NCBI RefSeq assembly: GCF_016785085.1
Contig: NZ_JAENHO010000005.1
Location: 682,001 to 746,000 of the forward strand
Direction: 5' to 3'
Length of the DNA: 64,000 nucleotides
DNA from: Paractinoplanes lichenicola
Lineage (GTDB): Bacteria; Actinomycetota; Actinomycetes; Mycobacteriales; Micromonosporaceae
In this document: one piece after another, positions 45,007 to 54,614 of the stretch
Layout: the number at the start of each line of letters is the position of its first letter
Numbering within the stretch: position 1 is the first letter of the stretch
Position numbers and translations under genes: made by a program
Notes under the pieces: generated by a model
Database searches by the model: none
What the model was told of the DNA's origin: nothing
What the model saw: only the letters and a program-made list of their open reading frames with translations

Positions 45007-46299
45007 ATGCTGGCCATGTTGGCGGAGATGACTCAGCTCGGGAAGGACGCGGCGCAGCTCGCCGCGGCTCCGCTGTGGTCGCTGGCCGACGACGAGATCA
45101 CCGACTGCCTGGCCGCGGCCCACCGGCTCGAACAGAGCGTGGCGGCGTTGCAGGCGCGACTGGTGCGGCAGGCCGAGACCCGGGGCCTGCCCGCCGCGCA
45201 GGGGCAGCCCACCACGACCACCTGGCTGCGCGAGCGGCTGCTGCTCGACCACGGCCCGGCCCGCGAGCTCGCCGAGCGTGCGGCCGCCCTGACCCGCCAC
45301 CCGGCCGTCGAGCAGGCTTTGATCGACGGCCGGATCGACGCCCGGCAAGCCACCACCATCGTCGCCACCCTGGATGCTGTCGCCACCAGTCTCGGCGAGC
45401 TCGATCAGGCGGTCGACCCGGCCGAGGCCGACGACATCGCCGAACGGGCCAGGACCACGCTGATCGAGATGGCCGGCCGGCTGCCCGCCTACAAACTGCG
45501 CCGCGTCGGCGAGCGCATCCTCGAACACGTCGCCCCGCACCTGGCCGAACGCGCCGAGGAGCTCGCCCTGGCCCGGCTCGAGGCCCGTGCCCATCAGGCC
45601 CGCGGGTTCACCTTGTCCACCGCGGCCGCCGGGATCGTCCGCCTCTCCGGCGTGCTCGGCAGCGAGGACGCCGCCGTGCTCCAGGCCGCGCTGCATCCAC
45701 TCTGCAAGCCCGTCCCGGACGACGAGCGCCGCCCGGCCCAGCGGCGGGCCGACGCCCTGGTCGAGGTGTGCCGGCTCGCGCTGCGCACCGGCGAGCTGCC
45801 CGAATCCGGCGGCGAACCCGCCCAGCTCGCGGTCACCGTCGCCTACGACCCGCTCACCCGAGCCCTGGGCCCGGCCACCACCGACACCGGGCTGCGGCTG
45901 TCCGCCGGCACCGCGCGGCGGCTGGCCTGCGACGCCCGCGTCCTGCCGGCAGTGCTCGGCAGCGCCGGCCAGGTCCTCGACCTCGGCCGCACCCAGCGGC
46001 TGGCCACCGCCTCACTGCGCCGCGCGCTGAGCCTGCGCGACCGCGGCTGCGCCTTCCCCGACTGCGATCGCCCACCCCGCTGGACCGACGCCCACCACCT
46101 CACCGCCTGGACAGACGGCGGCCCCACCAGCCTGGACAACATGGCGCTGCTGTGCCGCTACCACCACCGGCTGATCCACCATCCGACCGCCGGCTGGCAG
46201 ATCCGCCTCGACGCCGACCGGCGACCCGAGTTCATCCCGCCACCCGGCATCGATCCCGCTCGGACTCCCCGTCAAAACCTCTACTACCCGCGCTTATAA
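45007..46299 (+). CDS. DUF222/HNH endonuclease-domain protein (13E12-like)
   Basis: The 430-residue protein has the DUF222 helical region (about residues 20-300) and a C-terminal HNH domain: CAFPDCDRPPRWTDAHHLTAW with the paired cysteines and histidines, and NMALLCRYHHRLIHH. This is the 13E12 repeat-family layout, common in multiple copies in actinomycete genomes. I chose the ATG at 45007; a TTG at 44986 would overlap the upstream palindrome. The nuclease function is predicted, not shown. Confidence 0.88.
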   Translation: MLAMLAEMTQLGKDAAQLAAAPLWSLADDEITDCLAAAHRLEQSVAALQARLVRQAETRGLPAAQGQPTTTTWLRERLLLDHGPARELAERAAALTRHPAVEQALIDGRIDARQATTIVATLDAVATSLGELDQAVDPAEADDIAERARTTLIEMAGRLPAYKLRRVGERILEHVAPHLAERAEELALARLEARAHQARGFTLSTAAAGIVRLSGVLGSEDAAVLQAALHPLCKPVPDDERRPAQRRADALVEVCRLALRTGELPESGGEPAQLAVTVAYDPLTRALGPATTDTGLRLSAGTARRLACDARVLPAVLGSAGQVLDLGRTQRLATASLRRALSLRDRGCAFPDCDRPPRWTDAHHLTAWTDGGPTSLDNMALLCRYHHRLIHHPTAGWQIRLDADRRPEFIPPPGIDPARTPRQNLYYPRL

Positions 46300-46427
46300 C
46301 GGCTGCGTCGTTGCGCTCGCATGGTTTCACCGGGTTGTTTCCAGGCCGACCCCTACCTGAGTAGCACTGTCGATTGCGGTCTGTGGTGTGACGATCCGAG
46401 GGTCACTTCGGACAGACGCTCCACGGC

Positions 46428-47423
46428 ATGCGAATCCTGCCGCTCACCCTGGCCCTGACCAGCCTCTTCGTGCTCACCGCAGCAGTCCCGGCCGCCGCCG
46501 GCCCCCCACCCAGGGTGGGGACCCTATCGCCTTTCGGCTCGGCGCGGGCCGCGTTGTCCACAGGCCCGTTTTCGGCCGCTGAGTTGTCCACAGGCGGGCC
46601 CGCGCAGGGCGCCGCTGTCTACCGGGCCGCGTATCGTGAGACGGCTGTGCGGATGCTGGCCGCCGGTTGCCCGTATGCGGATTGGGCCGCTCAGGGCCGC
46701 CACTTCCTGCAGTTCGACCCGGCCGGTGACGGGCGGGCCGTCGAGGTGCTGGGTGATCTGGCGAAGGCTCAGCGGGTCGTGATCCTGGTGCCGGGGGTGG
46801 ACACGACGCTGGCCGACTTCGACCGGGGGCTCGGTGGGGTGCCGCGCCGGGCGCCGGGGGTGCAGGCCCGCAACCTGTACGAGGCGCTGAGCAAGCGTGA
46901 CCCGCACACCGCGGTCATCGCGTGGCTCGGCTACGACCCGCCGGAGGGTGTCGGGGTGGCCGCCGCGACCGAGGGGCGGGCCCGGGACGGCGCGGCCGCG
47001 CTCACCACCTTCGTACGGGATGTGGTGCGGCAGCGGCCGGCGACGGCGGTCACGTTGGTCGGGCACAGCTACGGCTCGATCGTCGTCGGGCTGGCCGCGG
47101 AACGGCTGCCCGAGGTGGGCGACGTCGTGACGCTGGGCGCCCCGGGCATCGGGGTGGATCACGCCGCCGATCTGGGTGGGGCCCGGGTGTGGTCGGCGCT
47201 GGCACCGACCGACTGGATCCGGCGTATTCCGCAGGTGCGGGTTCTCGGTCTGGGGCTGGGGCGGCGGCCGAGTTCGGCCGGCTTCGGCGCCACGGAGCTG
47301 CCGACCGACGGGGTCGCGGGGCACGATTTCTACCTCGTACCGGGAAGCTCGACACTGAAGGCCGTTGGCGACATCGTCCTCTCGGGTGGTCCTCGCCACG
47401 AGGCGCCGGGCCACGTTTCTTAA
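46428..47423 (+). CDS. Secreted DUF1023-like alpha/beta hydrolase
   Basis: The 331-residue protein has a Sec signal peptide (LPLTLALTSLFVLTAAVPAAA, cleavage near residue 25). Its alpha/beta hydrolase core has VILVPGVDTTLADFD, the nucleophile elbow GHSYGS (Ser at about residue 212) and a late GHDFYLVPGSS with the catalytic His. This is the DUF1023 actinobacterial family, whose substrates are unknown. Two DnaA-box-like sites lie in its early coding region. Confidence 0.85.
   Translation: MRILPLTLALTSLFVLTAAVPAAAGPPPRVGTLSPFGSARAALSTGPFSAAELSTGGPAQGAAVYRAAYRETAVRMLAAGCPYADWAAQGRHFLQFDPAGDGRAVEVLGDLAKAQRVVILVPGVDTTLADFDRGLGGVPRRAPGVQARNLYEALSKRDPHTAVIAWLGYDPPEGVGVAAATEGRARDGAAALTTFVRDVVRQRPATAVTLVGHSYGSIVVGLAAERLPEVGDVVTLGAPGIGVDHAADLGGARVWSALAPTDWIRRIPQVRVLGLGLGRRPSSAGFGATELPTDGVAGHDFYLVPGSSTLKAVGDIVLSGGPRHEAPGHVS
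46554..46592 (+). promoter_or_regulatory. Two DnaA-box-like sites inside the hydrolase gene
   Basis: TTGTCCACA occurs at 46554-46562 and 46584-46592, both followed by GG, 30 bp apart in direct orientation. They fall in coding DNA for ALSTGPF and ELSTGG, so codon use alone could explain them. Confidence 0.35.
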
Positions 47424-47444
47424 GCGGCGCTTAAGGGGTACAGT
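47419..47444 (+). promoter_or_regulatory. Palindromic operator and -10 before the structured leader
   Basis: CTTAAGCG-G-CGCTTAAG (47419-47435) is a perfect 8-bp-arm palindrome overlapping the hydrolase stop. TACAGT (47439-47444) fits TANNNT just downstream. The palindrome therefore covers the expected -35 region of a promoter firing near 47451. Confidence 0.5.
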
Positions 47445-47448
47445 TCCG

Positions 47449-47697
47449 GTCGGTCCTGATGCCGACGACTTCGCTGGAGGTGATCGCTGTGCGAGATAGC
47501 GATCCTCCTAGTCGTGGCCGGGCCGTTCGTCAGCGCGCCTGACCGCTGACACAGGATCCCTCTGCCCCGCGTCCACCGGTGTGCCTGTCAACGGCATACC
47601 GGGCCAGTCGTGTGCGCCGCGACGCCGGACGCGCGGGTGCCGGCCGCGACGTGACGTGCGCTGTTACGCCACCTCACGAGCGAGCGGAAGTTGCCCC
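47449..47697 (+). ncRNA. Structured leader with three hairpins, upstream of a 28-residue peptide
   Basis: Hairpin 1 is GTCGG/CCGAC (47449-47466). Hairpin 2 is GGAGG-TG-ATCGCT paired with AGCGAT-CCTCC (47476-47508); it hides a perfect ribosome site in its stem and places a GTG start codon at the start of its 9-nt loop. Hairpin 3 has 10 pairs (47576-47585 with 47593-47602) around TGTCAAC. No known riboswitch or small-RNA consensus was recognised. Confidence 0.45.
47489..47542 (+). CDS. Candidate 17-residue leader peptide with perfect ribosome site
   Basis: GTG at 47489 opens a 17-residue frame MRDSDPPSRGRAVRQRA ending at TGA 47540-47542. The upstream GGAGGTGAT (47476-47484) is complementary to the 16S rRNA tail over its full length, the strongest such site I noticed here. 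Both site and start codon are inside hairpin 2, so translation may be structure-gated. Confidence 0.4.
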   Translation: MRDSDPPSRGRAVRQRA

Positions 47698-47784
47698 ATG
47701 AAGAAGCTCATCGCGCCCCTGACCTTCACCGTGGCCGCCATGTATGTGGTCGTGCTGTTCGTCCTCGCGCACAGCACGCCCTAA
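47698..47784 (+). CDS. 28-residue single-pass membrane peptide
   Basis: The frame begins MKKLIAPLTFTVAAMYVVVLF and ends LAHSTP: a basic N-terminus, one membrane segment (about residues 6-24) and a short tail. In-frame extension upstream to a GTG at 47581 would give 67 residues with a Cys/Arg-rich start, but that crosses hairpin 3. It converges with the VWA gene by 4 nt. Function unknown; small membrane peptides may act as regulators or toxins. Confidence 0.5.
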   Translation: MKKLIAPLTFTVAAMYVVVLFVLAHSTP

Positions 47785-48731
47785 GGCAGCCGGGACGTCC
47801 ACAGCAGCGACAGGCCGGCCGCCACCAGCCCCAGCAGCAACGCCAGCCCCGCGTACCACTGCGTGACCTCGCGGGGCTCCACCCGGTGGCCGATCGAGCT
47901 GCCCATGTCCTCGTAGACCTGCTTGAGCTCGCTGACCGAGGCCGCCTCGTAGAAGTAGCCCTTGGTGTTCTCGGCGAGCTGCTGCAACGACAACCGGTCG
48001 ACCGGCACCCGCTGCAGCGCGCCCCGGATGTCGACCACGCCGGTGTCGGTGCCGAACGCGATCGTCGAGACCGGCACGTTGGCCTGCGACGCCGCCGTCG
48101 CCGCGTCCTCGACCGAGCGCCCGGAGGTGCGGTAGCCGTCGGAGAGCAGCACGATGCGGGCCGGGGGAGCGCCGTCGGCCCCGTCGGCCGGCACGGAGCG
48201 GATCGCGTCGAGCGACGTGAACACCGCCTCGCCGGTGGCGGTCGCCTCGGCCAGGGTCAGCCCGTCGATCGCCGAGTTGACCTGTGAGCGGTCCTTGGTC
48301 GGCGGCACCAGCACGTTGGCCGCCTTCGCGAACGAGACCAGACCCAGGTTGTACGTCGGGGGCAGCTCGTTGACGAACGCCTTCGCCGCCTCCTGGGCCG
48401 CCTCGATGCGGTTGGGGGCGACGTCGTCGGCCTCCATCGAGAGCGAGACGTCGATCGCCAGCATCACGGTGGCCCGTTCGAGCGGCTCCTCCTTGTCGAC
48501 CGACGGGCGGGCCAGGGCCGTGCCCAGGGTCAGCAGCGACAGGATGAACGCGGCCGCCGAGACGTGCCGGCGCCAGCCCAGGCCCTTGGGGGCGAGCGTG
48601 CGCAGCAGGTCGACGTTCGTGAAGCGCATCGCGTACTGGCGCTTGCGGAACTGCCGCCAGGTGTACAGGCCGGCGAAGGCCAGCACCGGGAGCACTGCGA
48701 GGAGCCACCACGGCTCCAGGAAACGGATCAT
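47781..48731 (-). CDS. VWA-domain membrane protein (BatA-like)
   Basis: The 316-residue protein has two N-terminal membrane segments (about 8-25 and 56-75), a von Willebrand A domain with the MIDAS motif DVSLSM (about residue 93) and TGEAVFTSLDAI, and a final membrane segment (about 291-311). This BatA layout goes with MoxR and DUF58 genes. Its start overlaps the DUF58 gene stop by 4 nt. The complex is thought to act in protein maturation or envelope stress; the client is unknown. Confidence 0.88.
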   Translation of the reverse strand: MIRFLEPWWLLAVLPVLAFAGLYTWRQFRKRQYAMRFTNVDLLRTLAPKGLGWRRHVSAAAFILSLLTLGTALARPSVDKEEPLERATVMLAIDVSLSMEADDVAPNRIEAAQEAAKAFVNELPPTYNLGLVSFAKAANVLVPPTKDRSQVNSAIDGLTLAEATATGEAVFTSLDAIRSVPADGADGAPPARIVLLSDGYRTSGRSVEDAATAASQANVPVSTIAFGTDTGVVDIRGALQRVPVDRLSLQQLAENTKGYFYEAASVSELKQVYEDMGSSIGHRVEPREVTQWYAGLALLLGLVAAGLSLLWTSRLP

Positions 48732-49719
48732 CGGGTCGTCCCCCGGGTGCGTGCGTGTCGCTGGGCGGCCACGAAGCGGACCACGTCCAGCAGCCAGTCG
48801 GTGTCGGTGCGCAGGCGTAGGTGGGCGGCGCCGGCCGCGCGCAGGGCCGAGGCGATCGCGCCGCGCTGCTCGGCGGCGGCCTCAGCGTAGCGGTGGCGCA
48901 GCGCGGGGTCGGCGGTCTGCACCTCGTGCAGCGCGCCCGTCTCGGGATCGGCCAGGGTGAGCACGCCGACGTCGGGCAGCTCCAGCTCGCGCGGGTCGAC
49001 GACCTCGATGGCGAGCACGTCGTGGCGGACGCCGAGCTTGCGGATGGGCCGCGACCAGCCGTCGACGGGGGCCATGAAGTCGGAGATGACGACGGCCACA
49101 CCCCGGCGCCGCGGGGGCCGGTTGAGCATGTCGATCAGGCCGCCCAGGTCGGTGCGGCCGGGGCGGATCTCGGTGCCGGCGATCGCGCGGAGCAGGCCCT
49201 GCGCCTCCTTGCGGCCGGGGCGGGCGGGCATCCGGACGACGGACGGGGCGGCCGGCGCCGACGGGGCGGGCTTGCGCCGGAAGCGGCCGGGGGAGGCGGC
49301 GGGGACGCCGGATCCGGTGCCCACGACGGCGCCGATGCGGTTGCCGCCTCGTACGGTCAAGTGGGCCATCGCCGTGGCCGCCGCGAGCACCAGGTCGCGC
49401 TTGAGCATCGCCGCCGTGCCGAAGTCGAGGCTGGCGCTCAGGTCGATCGCCATCCAAGTCTCGAGTTCGCGGTCGGCGACCGTCCGGCGTACGTGGGGCA
49501 GCGTGGTGCGCGCCGTGACCGGCCAGTCCATCCGGCGCACGTCGTCGCCCGGCCGGTATTCGCGGGACTCGCCGGCCTCGCTGCCCGGGCCCGGCAGCAG
49601 CCCCGCGTAGTCGCCCTGGAGCAGGCCGTCGAGCTTGCGCGTGACCAGCAGCTGCAGCCGGGACAGGACTGCCTCAGCGCGCGTCGTGCCGGAGTCGGCG
49701 CTCGACCCTGAGGAAAGCA

Positions 49720-49720
<1 letters not shown>
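48728..49720 (-). CDS. DUF58-domain protein of the MoxR cluster
   Basis: The 330-residue protein has the DUF58 hallmark SREYRPGDDVRRMDWPVTART at about residue 60 and a VWA-like core (MAIDLSASLDFGTAAMLKRD). An insertion rich in Pro, Ala and Arg is present at about residues 140-165. DUF58 genes lie between moxR and VWA genes as here. The ATG shares one base with the moxR stop (TGATG), so they are coupled. Confidence 0.9.
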
Positions 49721-50838
<1,118 letters not shown>

Positions 50839-51042
50839 CGGTCCTCCACAGCGGTCGAAAAGTCGTCTGCCGACGCTCAAGACTTACACGACCGACCTGA
50901 GAGCGCGCCCGTGGTGTCGCATTACGCGCCGGGCGGGCGCCTCGCCATGGACCGGAGGTGTCGATCTTTCTGCGCGATGCGCCGGAACGGGCACCCACGC
51001 CGGGAGGATGCGCCGAGGCCGGAAGCGTGTAACATTCTCCAC

Positions 51043-51087
51043 GTCGCCGGGCGGCTTCCCCCGTGGTCGCCCGGCGCTCAATACTCT
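51043..51087 (+). promoter_or_regulatory. Inverted repeat and -10 before the small zinc-ribbon gene
   Basis: CGCCGGGCG and CGCCCGGCG form a 9-bp inverted repeat about 14 nt apart (51043-51074). TACTCT (51082-51087) fits TANNNT 7 nt before the ATG at 51095, giving a near-leaderless mRNA. The rest of the 256-nt gap holds the moxR promoter side and nothing else I recognise. Confidence 0.45.
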
Positions 51088-51094
51088 AGAGGGC

Positions 51095-51319
51095 ATGGAC
51101 GACGGCCCGGCATACCCGCAGTGCTCTTCCAAAGGGTGCCGCGCGGACGCCAAGTGGCAGCTTTTGTGGAACAACCCCAAGCTGCACACCCCGGATTACC
51201 GCAAAACCTGGCTGGCCTGCGACGATCATCGTCCCACGCTCGGCCAGTTCCTCGACGTCCGCGGATTCCTGCGCGAAGTGACGCCCTTCGGTGCAGCGTC
51301 CGACGCACCGATCTCGTAG
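51095..51319 (+). CDS. Small conserved actinobacterial protein, probable zinc-binding
   Basis: The 74-residue protein has YPQCSSKGCRADAKW with a C-x4-C pair and WLACDDHRPTLGQFLDVRGFLREV with C-x2-H, which could bind zinc. This short family is widespread in actinobacteria and has no known function; some entries carry a misleading acetone carboxylase label. It is followed 9 nt later by a PH-domain gene. Confidence 0.75.
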   Translation: MDDGPAYPQCSSKGCRADAKWQLLWNNPKLHTPDYRKTWLACDDHRPTLGQFLDVRGFLREVTPFGAASDAPIS

Positions 51320-51328
51320 GGTCGACCC

Positions 51329-51823
51329 GTGACCGTCGACGCCCTCACGCCCTGGCCCGACACCGTGGATTGGCGCCCGGTCTCGCCCAAGCTGATCACT
51401 GTGGAGCTGATCGTCCGCTGGGCCTGGACGTTGATCGTCGTGGCCGGTCTCTGCGTCGGCCTCGTGCTGCAGGGCCACTGGCTGTGGCAACTCGGCATCG
51501 CGCTGGTCGTGCTGAACGCGATCTGGCGCTCGTTCGTCACCGTCCGGGCCGTGCGTGCCTGGGGTTACGCCGAGCGCGACAACGACCTGCTGGTGCGGCA
51601 CGGGCTGCTCGTGCGGCGGCTCTCCATCGTCCCGTACGCGCGGATGCAGTTCGTCGACGTCACGGCGGGCCCCCTCGAACGCGCGTTCGGCCTGGCCACC
51701 GTGCAGTTGCACACCGCCGCGGCGGCCAGCGACGCGCGCATCCCCGGGCTCGCCCCGGCCGAGGCGGCCCGGCTGCGGGACAGGCTCACCGCGCTCGGCG
51801 AGGACCGGGCCGAGGGACTGTGA
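51329..51823 (+). CDS. Bacterial PH-domain membrane protein (YdbS-like)
   Basis: The 164-residue protein has two membrane segments (about 25-65) and a bPH2 domain with YAERDNDLLVRHGLLVRR, SIVPYARMQFVDVTAGPLERAFGLATVQLHTA, the standard YdbS/YdbT pattern. GTG start. It overlaps the second PH gene by 4 nt. In Bacillus such pairs matter for resistance to particular bacteriocins; here the role is unknown. Confidence 0.88.
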   Translation: MTVDALTPWPDTVDWRPVSPKLITVELIVRWAWTLIVVAGLCVGLVLQGHWLWQLGIALVVLNAIWRSFVTVRAVRAWGYAERDNDLLVRHGLLVRRLSIVPYARMQFVDVTAGPLERAFGLATVQLHTAAAASDARIPGLAPAEAARLRDRLTALGEDRAEGL

Positions 51824-53178
51824 CCGCCACCGAGCCCCCGGAGACGGCGGTCGCGGAGCCCGAGCCGCGCCGTCGCCTCCACCCGCTCAGCCCGCTGCTG
51901 CACGGGGCCAAGAGCATCGCCGTCATCGTGGCCGCGCTCTCCTGGCAGACCCTGTCGCAGGTCGGGCTGGAGCGGTTCGCGATCGTCGTGGCGGTCATCG
52001 CGGTCGGCGTCGTGCTCTTCTCGATCGTCGGCTGGCTGTCCACCGGCTATCAGGTGGTCGGGCGTGAGCTGCGCATCTCCGACGGGGTCGTCTGGCGGCG
52101 CAACCGGGCCATCCCGCTCGAACGGCTGCAGGCGGTGGAGCTCCGGCGGCCGCTGCTGGCCCAGCTCACCGGGCTGGCCGAGCTGCGCCTGGAGGTGATC
52201 GGCGGGGGCAAGACGGAGGCCCCGCTGGCCTACCTGACGGTCCGGGAGGCGGCCGCCCTGCGGGAGCGGCTGCTGCGGCTCGCCGGGCGTACGCGGGCCA
52301 TGGAAGCGCAACCCACCGACCAGCCGGACGCCGAGGCACCCGCCGCGCCCGCCCTCGAACGCCCGCTGATGCGGGTCAAGAACAGGGAGCTGGTCGTCAG
52401 CCAGCTGCTCACCCCGCAGGCGTTCTTCCTGCCCGTGGGCGTGGCCTTCGTCGTGCTGCAGTTCGTGCTCGAGGGGTCGTGGACCTTCATCGGGATCGCC
52501 AGCACCGTGACCGCCATGGCCGGCGTGCTGCTGCAGCCGGTGCGGCGCGTGCTGCAGGACTGGGACTTCCGCCTGGCCCGCGACCCCGAGGGCCGGCTCT
52601 CGGTGCGCTACGGCCTGCTCGAGACGCGCAACCAGGTCGTGCCGCTCAACCGCGTGCAGGCGATCGGGGCCACGTGGCCGCTGCTGTGGCGGGGCCAGGG
52701 CTGGCTGCATCTGCGTCTCGACATCGCCGGATATGCGGGCGAGCCCGGCAGCGGCGACTCCAAGCGCTCCGACCGCCTGCTGCCGGTGGGGGAGTTCGCC
52801 ACCGCGCGGGCGCTGGTGTGGGAGGTGCTGCCCGGGGTCGACCTGGCCGGGCTGGCCACCTCGCCGCCCCCGGCCCGGGCGCGCTGGCTCAACCCGTTCT
52901 CGCTGCGGTCGATCGGCGTCGGGCTCACCCCCGAGGTCTTCGTGAGCCGCTGGGGGCTGCTCACCCGCGAGATGCACATCGTGCCGTACGCGCGGCTGCA
53001 GAGCGTACGGGTGGTGCAAGGCCCCCTGCAGCGGCTGACCGGGCTGGCCACCGTATACGCCGACACCGCGCGGGGGCGGGCCGGCCAGGCCAAGGACAGA
53101 GACCTCGCCGAGGCGTACGCGCTGGCCGCCGAGCTGGCCGTGCGCGCGCGCCACGCCCGCGAGCAGCGGACGGACTAG
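51820..53178 (+). CDS. Bacterial PH-domain membrane protein (YdbT-like)
   Basis: The 452-residue protein has four membrane segments in two pairs and three bPH2 units: GRELRISDGVVWRRNRAIPLERLQ at about residue 85, RYGLLETRNQVVPLNRVQAIG at about residue 265, and VSRWGLLTREMHIVPYARLQSVRV at about residue 370. This triplicate layout is typical of YdbT. It is translationally coupled to the YdbS-like gene, and the two probably form one membrane complex. Confidence 0.88.
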   Translation: MTATEPPETAVAEPEPRRRLHPLSPLLHGAKSIAVIVAALSWQTLSQVGLERFAIVVAVIAVGVVLFSIVGWLSTGYQVVGRELRISDGVVWRRNRAIPLERLQAVELRRPLLAQLTGLAELRLEVIGGGKTEAPLAYLTVREAAALRERLLRLAGRTRAMEAQPTDQPDAEAPAAPALERPLMRVKNRELVVSQLLTPQAFFLPVGVAFVVLQFVLEGSWTFIGIASTVTAMAGVLLQPVRRVLQDWDFRLARDPEGRLSVRYGLLETRNQVVPLNRVQAIGATWPLLWRGQGWLHLRLDIAGYAGEPGSGDSKRSDRLLPVGEFATARALVWEVLPGVDLAGLATSPPPARARWLNPFSLRSIGVGLTPEVFVSRWGLLTREMHIVPYARLQSVRVVQGPLQRLTGLATVYADTARGRAGQAKDRDLAEAYALAAELAVRARHAREQRTD

Positions 53179-53194
53179 GCCCTAAGCTCAGGGG

Positions 53195-53587
53195 ATGGAG
53201 CTTCCGGAGTTCTCGCCCGGTCTCAGCGCCCGGGTGGAATTGACCGTCACCGACGCCGACACCGCCCAGGCGGTCGGCTCGGGCGACGTGCCCGTGCTGG
53301 GAACGCCGCGCGTGCTGGCCCTGGCCGAGGCGGCCACCGTCGCCGCCACCGCCCGCCTGATCCCGGGCGGCCTCACCACTGTGGGCGTGCGCGCCGAGAT
53401 CTCGCACCTGGCGCCCACTCCGGTCGGGCGCCAGGTCTACGCGCTGGCCACGCTGGCCAAAGTGGACGGCCGCAAGCTGCACTTCGAGGTCGTGGTGCGC
53501 GAGGGCGAGACGCTCGTGGCCGAGGTGCTGGTCGAGCGGGCGATGCTGGACCGTCAGCGGTTCATAGCGAAGGCCAACGAGAGCTGA
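53195..53587 (+). CDS. FlK-like thioesterase-fold protein
   Basis: The 130-residue hot-dog protein has TPRVLALAEAATVAATARLIPGGLTTVG with the helix of the fold, and VVVREGETLVAEVLVERAMLD. It resembles fluoroacetyl-CoA-specific thioesterase-like proteins. The substrate is unknown; most homologues are general acyl-CoA thioesterases. The 3' end overlaps the convergent sugar kinase by 26 nt. Confidence 0.82.
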   Translation: MELPEFSPGLSARVELTVTDADTAQAVGSGDVPVLGTPRVLALAEAATVAATARLIPGGLTTVGVRAEISHLAPTPVGRQVYALATLAKVDGRKLHFEVVVREGETLVAEVLVERAMLDRQRFIAKANES

Positions 53588-54497
53588 CCTCGTCGAGGGT
53601 CGGCATGGCCACCGCGCCGCCCCGGCGCTCGCAGACCAGCGCGGCCACGTGCAGGGCGAACTGCACGTTGCGCTGCCAGCCGTCGAGATCCTTGGGCAGG
53701 CCGTCGGCCAGCAGCCGGCGAACCAGGGCGCCCATCACCGAGTCGCCGGCGCCCGTCGCGTCGACCGCCTCCACCTTGGGCGCGGGCAGCATCATGGCCC
53801 CGTCCGCGGCGTTGATGAAGGCGCCCTTGGAGCCCGCGGTGACGACGACGGCCTTGGCCCCCAGCGCGCGGATGCGCTCGGCGGCCTGCTCGGGCGTCGC
53901 CCCGTCGTAGAGCACCTCGGCGTCGGCCGCGCTCAGCTTGACCAGGTCGGCCGTCGCGAAGAACTCCTCGGACAGCTCCAGCAGGTGGGTCACCGCCGCG
54001 CCGTCGGGCAGCAGGGTGGGCCGGGCGTTCGGGTCGAACACGCGCAGCGGCCCGGGGACCGCCCAGGCGGCGCGCGCGGTGGCCCGGAACGGCTCGCGCA
54101 GCAGGCAGATCGAGCCCGTGTAGACGACGTCGGCCCCGGCCACCATCGCCGTGTCGAGATCGGCCGGGCCGAGCACCGCGTACGAGGGCGGCTCGCCGTA
54201 GAAGGTGAAGGTCGGCTCGGCCCCCACGAACGTGGTGACCGCCAGCGTGGTGGGCACGGGGACCCGCTTCACGCCCGCCGTGCCGACGCCCTTCTCGGTC
54301 AGGAACACCGAGATCCGGTTGCCCAGCACGTCGTCGCTGAGCGAGCCGACGTACTGCACCTGGCCGCCGAGCCGGGTCGCGCCGACCGCGACGTTGAGCG
54401 GCGCGCCGCCGATCGCCTGGCGATAGACCACCTCGCCGTTGTGCTCGGCCTCCTGGAGGTCGATCAGCGCCTCGCCGAGCACCACCGCATAGCCCAT
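53562..54497 (-). CDS. PfkB-family carbohydrate kinase (fructokinase-like)
   Basis: The 311-residue kinase has the N-terminal signature GGAPLNVAVGATRLGGQVQYVG at about residue 30. Near the C-terminus, VDATGAGDSVMGALVRRLL holds the catalytic Asp. Family members phosphorylate fructose, ribose or similar sugars with ATP. Two ATGs compete: at 54503 AGGAGG is one base away, while at 54497 the spacing is 7 nt, so I chose 54497. Confidence 0.87.
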   Translation of the reverse strand: MGYAVVLGEALIDLQEAEHNGEVVYRQAIGGAPLNVAVGATRLGGQVQYVGSLSDDVLGNRISVFLTEKGVGTAGVKRVPVPTTLAVTTFVGAEPTFTFYGEPPSYAVLGPADLDTAMVAGADVVYTGSICLLREPFRATARAAWAVPGPLRVFDPNARPTLLPDGAAVTHLLELSEEFFATADLVKLSAADAEVLYDGATPEQAAERIRALGAKAVVVTAGSKGAFINAADGAMMLPAPKVEAVDATGAGDSVMGALVRRLLADGLPKDLDGWQRNVQFALHVAALVCERRGGAVAMPTLDEVSSRWPSL

Positions 54498-54614
54498 TGC
54501 CATTCCTCCTGTTGCCGCCCGCTGTAACGCGCCCGTAATGCTGACCAGCCTTCCGGCCGGGAACGCGCAGCGCCAGTGCTCGCTGTTTATGTCCCTTTTT
54601 GGGATGATTATCCG

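Noticed and set aside
47581..47700. A longer 67-residue version of the 28-residue membrane peptide starting at GTG 47581
   Set aside because: Its start lies inside a 10-pair hairpin without a ribosome site, and the added part is Arg/Cys-rich with no signal or family.
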